Shown here piece by piece: positions 60,692 to 64,000 of a stretch of DNA of 64,000 nt. A model generated the notes under the pieces. The model worked only from the letters and a program-made list of their open reading frames with translations. It was not told the origin of the DNA and made no database searches. The first letter of the stretch is position 1. The number at the start of each line of letters is the position of its first letter. Source of the DNA: an uncultured Bacteroidales bacterium. Its GTDB lineage: Bacteria; Bacteroidota; Bacteroidia; Bacteroidales; WCHB1-69. The translations under genes and the position numbers were made by a program. The stretch lies in assembly GCA_905233585.1 (NCBI GenBank), contig CAJOFD010000009.1, positions 1 to 64,000 on the forward strand, written 5' to 3'.

Positions 60692-63353
60692 CATCGCCAA
60701 ACAAAGACATTTGTTCGCCTGCTCCGCTGAATCTGTCATCGTCTTCATCGAAACTAATCTGTACTTCAGGTTCATCGGTGTCTTCAATAGGTTCAGTATG
60801 TTCATCTTCAGGTGTTTCCTCTATGGTTTCTTCGTATGGTAGAGGCTCTAACAATTGGAATGAGGTAATGTGTTCAATAGGAATACGTTTGCCTTTGTAT
60901 TTGGTTTTCCCTATTTCAACAAACGCTTCAACATCAATTATTTCTGTTTGTTTATCTGTCTTGTCTTTTCCGTAGAAATGTACTTCTATTTGAGGACGAT
61001 AGTCAAATGTCATTAATTGGACGATTTGCATATCTTGCAACATTTCAACCTTTTTGTCGGTTATTTCCGGTAAGATACGTTTGATAAAATATTTGTTTTT
61101 TTCTTTATCAAGATAAACGATGGTAATTGGTTTTTGTGTTTTTAGTTTCTCCACTTTTAGCAAGTTGTCGTCAAAGTGAGTGGAGGTGTCAAAGCCTGTT
61201 ATTTTGTAATAGGCAGATTGGTAATAGGCGATAATTTTATCCAAAGCACTGAAATTTCCTAATTTGTAACCTCTTTCTTCTACATTTAGGCGGTTAATGC
61301 TATCGTCAAACCATACGGCAAGGTCGCCCAAAGTGGAAGTTCCTTTTTTGATAAGATGTATGTTTTTGATAGGATTTTTGGAAACAATGTTTCCGCGAGC
61401 GGCACGCCCTTTTATTGCTAATGTGCTGAAATCGAATGTGAAATTTATTTTCTTAAGTTTCGGTTTCGGTTTAAGGGTTACTTTTACGACTTCGGCTTCA
61501 CCGTTGTTATTGGCGGTAAAGTGCAGTATTTTTGACCCTTGTTTGCCTTGAGTTATATCGTAATCTTTGTCTCTTGTGATACCGCCAACTGCAAAACGTT
61601 TGGCAAAGGCTATACCGTTTTTGCCGTCAGAATAGATAACATTATAAATGGTACGGGTATCGTTACGGGAAAAAATGGCTACATGTATTATTCCGTTGCC
61701 GAAAAATTGTTTGTCTGCGATTTTTGACACTTTAAAGGTACCGTCTTCCCTGAAAACAATAACTTCATCAATATCAGAACAATCACAAACGTATTCCGCT
61801 TCATTCTTTTTCAAACCTATGCCGACAAAGCCGTTTTCTTTGTCCACATATAGTTTTTGGTTGGCAATAGCCACTTTTTCAACAGAAATAGTGTCAAAAT
61901 TGCGTATTTCGGTTTTTCTGTCTCTGCCTTGTCCGTATTTTTTCTTTATCTGTTTGAAATAATTGATAGTATAATCGACAAGATGAGCCAAATGATTTTG
62001 TATCTCATCTATATTGGCTTCAATTTCAGCAATTTTGTCTTCCGCTTTTTTGATGTCAAATTTAGAAATTTTTCTGACAGGTTTTTCTGTTAATTTCAAA
62101 ACATCATCAGTAGTGATTTCTTGTTTGAACATGGGTCTGTATGGGTCAAAAGCACGTTCAATGGCTTCTATTTGTTGCTCAAAGTTGTCGGTGTCTTTTT
62201 CCAATTCTTTATAGATGCGTTTTTCAAAGAATATTTTTTCCAACGATACCCAATGCCATTCTGCGGACAGTTCATCTAATTCAAATTTTAGTTCTTGTTC
62301 CAACAAGTCCAATGTTCTTTGTGTGTTGGCCTGTAAAATATATTTTACGTCCACAAAGATGGGCTTTTTATTCTCAAATACGCAAGCATTTGGCGAATAA
62401 GATTGTTGGCAAAGCGTAAAGGCATAAAGGGCATCAATAGTTTGGTCGGTAGAAGCGTCTGCCCCCAATTGCAACATTATTTCTGCCTTGTCTGAAGTGT
62501 TGTCGTTTATTTTTTTCAAAGATATTTTTTTGTTATCAACAGCCTTTTCTATACTTTGAATCAAATCTTGGGTAGTAACTCCGTATGGCAACTCTGTAAT
62601 AAGCAAGTTTTTTTTGTCTATAGGTTCTATTTTGGCTCTCATTTTCACCTTACCGCCACGTTTGCCGTGATTATATCCGCTGATGTCAATGTAGCCACCT
62701 GTTGGAATATCTGGATAAATAACAAAATCTTTGTTTTGTAAAATGGCAATAGACGCATCTATCAGTTCATTGAAATTGTGAGGCAGGATAGAGGTGGACA
62801 ATCCTATGCCCAAACCATCAGTTCCTTGAGCCAATAGAAGGGGAAATTTTATCGGCAATGCAATGGGTTCCTTGTTACGGCTGTCGTATGAAAGTTTCCA
62901 TTGTGTTGTCTTAGGATTAAAACAAACTTCAATGGCAAATTTTGTCAATCTTGCTTCTATATAACGAGGAGCAGCAGCACCGTCTCCTGTAAGGACATTG
63001 CCCCAATTGCCCTGACAATCAATCAGCAAATCTTTTTGTCCCATATTCACGAGAGCATCGCCAATGGACGCATCACCGTGTGGGTGATATTTCATAGTGT
63101 TGCCGATAATATTGGCCACTTTGTTGTAACGCCCGTCTTCCAATTCGTCCATAGAATGTAAAATACGGCGTTGAACAGGTTTTAGTCCATCGGTAATATC
63201 GGGAATTGCACGAGGATTGGCACTCGAAGCATAGTCTAAAAACCATTCTTTAAATTGGTCTTGAATATGAATGACCTTTTGTAAACTATTGCTTGGCTCT
63301 ATGTGGTTTTCTTCTAAAGAATTAGATTGTATATTATCTTTATTTTCGTCCAT
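60678..63353 (-). CDS. parC: DNA topoisomerase IV subunit A
   Basis: The protein has 891 residues from MDENKDNIQSN. GyrA/ParC core motifs are AIPDITDGLKPVQRRIL, KYHPHGDASIGDALV, QGNWGN and the catalytic tyrosine in AAPRYIEARLT. The C-terminal part is long and acidic (PYEETIEETPEDEHTEPIED). The track starts 18 codons earlier, but the -7 box at 63409-63416 implies transcription from about 63402, after that start, so ATG 63353 is preferred. It partners ParE encoded at 42.2 kb on the other strand. Confidence 0.93.
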   Translation of the reverse strand: MDENKDNIQSNSLEENHIEPSNSLQKVIHIQDQFKEWFLDYASSANPRAIPDITDGLKPVQRRILHSMDELEDGRYNKVANIIGNTMKYHPHGDASIGDALVNMGQKDLLIDCQGNWGNVLTGDGAAAPRYIEARLTKFAIEVCFNPKTTQWKLSYDSRNKEPIALPIKFPLLLAQGTDGLGIGLSTSILPHNFNELIDASIAILQNKDFVIYPDIPTGGYIDISGYNHGKRGGKVKMRAKIEPIDKKNLLITELPYGVTTQDLIQSIEKAVDNKKISLKKINDNTSDKAEIMLQLGADASTDQTIDALYAFTLCQQSYSPNACVFENKKPIFVDVKYILQANTQRTLDLLEQELKFELDELSAEWHWVSLEKIFFEKRIYKELEKDTDNFEQQIEAIERAFDPYRPMFKQEITTDDVLKLTEKPVRKISKFDIKKAEDKIAEIEANIDEIQNHLAHLVDYTINYFKQIKKKYGQGRDRKTEIRNFDTISVEKVAIANQKLYVDKENGFVGIGLKKNEAEYVCDCSDIDEVIVFREDGTFKVSKIADKQFFGNGIIHVAIFSRNDTRTIYNVIYSDGKNGIAFAKRFAVGGITRDKDYDITQGKQGSKILHFTANNNGEAEVVKVTLKPKPKLKKINFTFDFSTLAIKGRAARGNIVSKNPIKNIHLIKKGTSTLGDLAVWFDDSINRLNVEERGYKLGNFSALDKIIAYYQSAYYKITGFDTSTHFDDNLLKVEKLKTQKPITIVYLDKEKNKYFIKRILPEITDKKVEMLQDMQIVQLMTFDYRPQIEVHFYGKDKTDKQTEIIDVEAFVEIGKTKYKGKRIPIEHITSFQLLEPLPYEETIEETPEDEHTEPIEDTDEPEVQISFDEDDDRFSGAGEQMSLFGDDEES

Positions 63354-63408
63354 TGCAAATTGATTATCAGTTTTTTTGTGTAGAAATAACAAATTTTTGT
63401 CTATCATA

Positions 63409-63416
63409 CAAAGATA
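63409..63416 (-). promoter_or_regulatory. -7 box (TATCTTTG) of parC
   Basis: The minus strand reads TATCTTTG, 55 bases upstream of ATG 63353. Its position decides the parC start. Confidence 0.6.
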
Positions 63417-63585
63417 ACCATTTTTTTGCTATGCCTTCAAGTCCCTTTTATTTAATTTTCAACTGATTTTTTAACATAAAAAGGAGGGAAGCACCCTTGT
63501 TTTCTGTATATGGCAAACCAGCTGACAGAATTGATTTTGTTGCTGCCAACGGGTGTGATGTGTTGTAAAAAAAATAAATGTTTGT

Positions 63586-64000
63586 TTAGAATACACGTAA
63601 GAGTTTTACTCCGTGTGTGGGAATATGCAATAGACAAGGTTTAGTATCATTGCTAAGGTCCTTTTGTCTCCATATATCACGAATTGTAGTATTTGGTTGT
63701 ATTTTAAGATATTCTTTGTAATCGTTCGGATTAATGCTTATGTCTTTATCGCTGACATTGAAAATGCCGATGGCGTAGGAGCTGTCGGCAAGTTGTCTGC
63801 CCCATATTTGTATGTCATCGTGTTTGAATAAGGGTCTTGCCTGTTGTCCCAATGGGTCTTGGTTGATGGCAAGCACTTCGTTGTTGCATAACAAATTGAA
63901 TGTAAAATCATCAATTTGTGCAACATCGCAACCGATAAGCATATTTGCTGCGAGCAAAGCCCATAGGGATATGTGAGTGTATTGTTCATCGGTGCTTAGA
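63586..64000 (-). CDS. Alpha-galactosidase (GH27-type), C-terminal part; 5' end off the window
   Basis: About 138 codons are present. Reading in from the window edge gives LSTDEQYTHISLWALLAANM, then LIGCDVAQIDDFTFNLLCNNEVLAINQDPLGQQARPLF. This is the conserved end of the GH27 barrel, including the ALLAAPL-like strand and NxEvIAINQDPLG. A short C-terminal beta domain follows, ending PTHGVKLLRVF. The enzyme removes terminal alpha-galactose from oligo- and polysaccharides. A signal peptide and the catalytic aspartates lie outside the window. The track's 63738-63989 ORF is a shadow frame. Confidence 0.85.
   Translation of the reverse strand, partial: LSTDEQYTHISLWALLAANMLIGCDVAQIDDFTFNLLCNNEVLAINQDPLGQQARPLFKHDDIQIWGRQLADSSYAIGIFNVSDKDISINPNDYKEYLKIQPNTTIRDIWRQKDLSNDTKPCLLHIPTHGVKLLRVF

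Noticed and set aside
63083-63130. Alanine at the position of the quinolone-resistance serine in ParC (HPHGDASIGDA)
   Set aside because: From memory this sequence is normal for Bacteroidota ParC, so it is not evidence of a resistance mutation.

Overview
The window looks like a piece of a Bacteroidota (probably Bacteroidales) chromosome. It is AT-rich. Many genes are preceded by the Bacteroidota -7 box TAnnTTTG rather than a sigma70 promoter with Shine-Dalgarno. One 2166-residue protein ends in a type IX secretion (T9SS) sorting domain, and outer-membrane beta-barrels, lipoproteins and DUF families typical of the phylum are present. No rRNA, tRNA, complete IS element or CRISPR array was recognised. 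The species cannot be named from the sequence.

Layout: 1-2.9 kb is a minus-strand operon (gpmA, a metallophosphatase, glmM running off the left edge). 3-6 kb has rpmH and a YfhO-type membrane protein. 6.1-12.6 kb is the giant T9SS surface protein, followed by a cluster of palindromic repeats. 13-18 kb has a VOC protein, an SDR oxidoreductase, two small exported proteins, a Cro/C1-type regulator, a beta-barrel protein and an orphan Cas4-like nuclease. 18.4-21.1 kb is the minus-strand operon ftsX-rmlA-epimerase-Cas4-like. 21.4-30.6 kb is mostly core: a YD-repeat-like protein, rpiB, a DUF4175 protein, a MATE exporter, a DUF1015 protein with a cysteine-rich insertion, and an SDR-type threonine dehydrogenase.

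30.7-42 kb is an accessory island. It begins with a decayed DUF4143 remnant and a very AT-rich foreign-looking gene. It continues with a co-directional run of thirteen genes (32.2-41.0 kb): an inner-membrane-anchored OmpA protein with an unknown cytosolic domain, a TerB-like protein, a histone-H1-like basic protein, a protein resembling the AT-rich one, a tail-anchored protein, three paralogues of a two-lobed domain I do not recognise (one fused to a histone-like tail), a small coiled coil, a voltage-sensor channel with a non-canonical selectivity filter, a minimal M20/M28/M42-type metallopeptidase, a bacterial Nav-like channel (TVEGW filter) and a small membrane protein. This is the best candidate for an undescribed system. 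A membrane-potential or ion-linked stress or defence role is inference only.

42.2-60 kb runs rightward: parE, ruvB and pssA lead directly into a Wzx/Wzy-type surface-polysaccharide locus. That locus has a Wza-like export lipoprotein, a BY-kinase with a strikingly tyrosine-rich tail, rmlC, a Wzz-like protein, a Wzy polymerase/ligase, a Wzx flippase, four GT4 glycosyltransferases, wecB and a DegT-family aminotransferase, and it closes with a strong terminator. GC content jumps to about 60% locally in the last glycosyltransferase and wecB, which suggests mosaic assembly by transfer. 60.1-64 kb is minus strand: parC, a small beta-barrel gene overlapping its 3' end, and the C-terminal part of a GH27 alpha-galactosidase running off the right edge.
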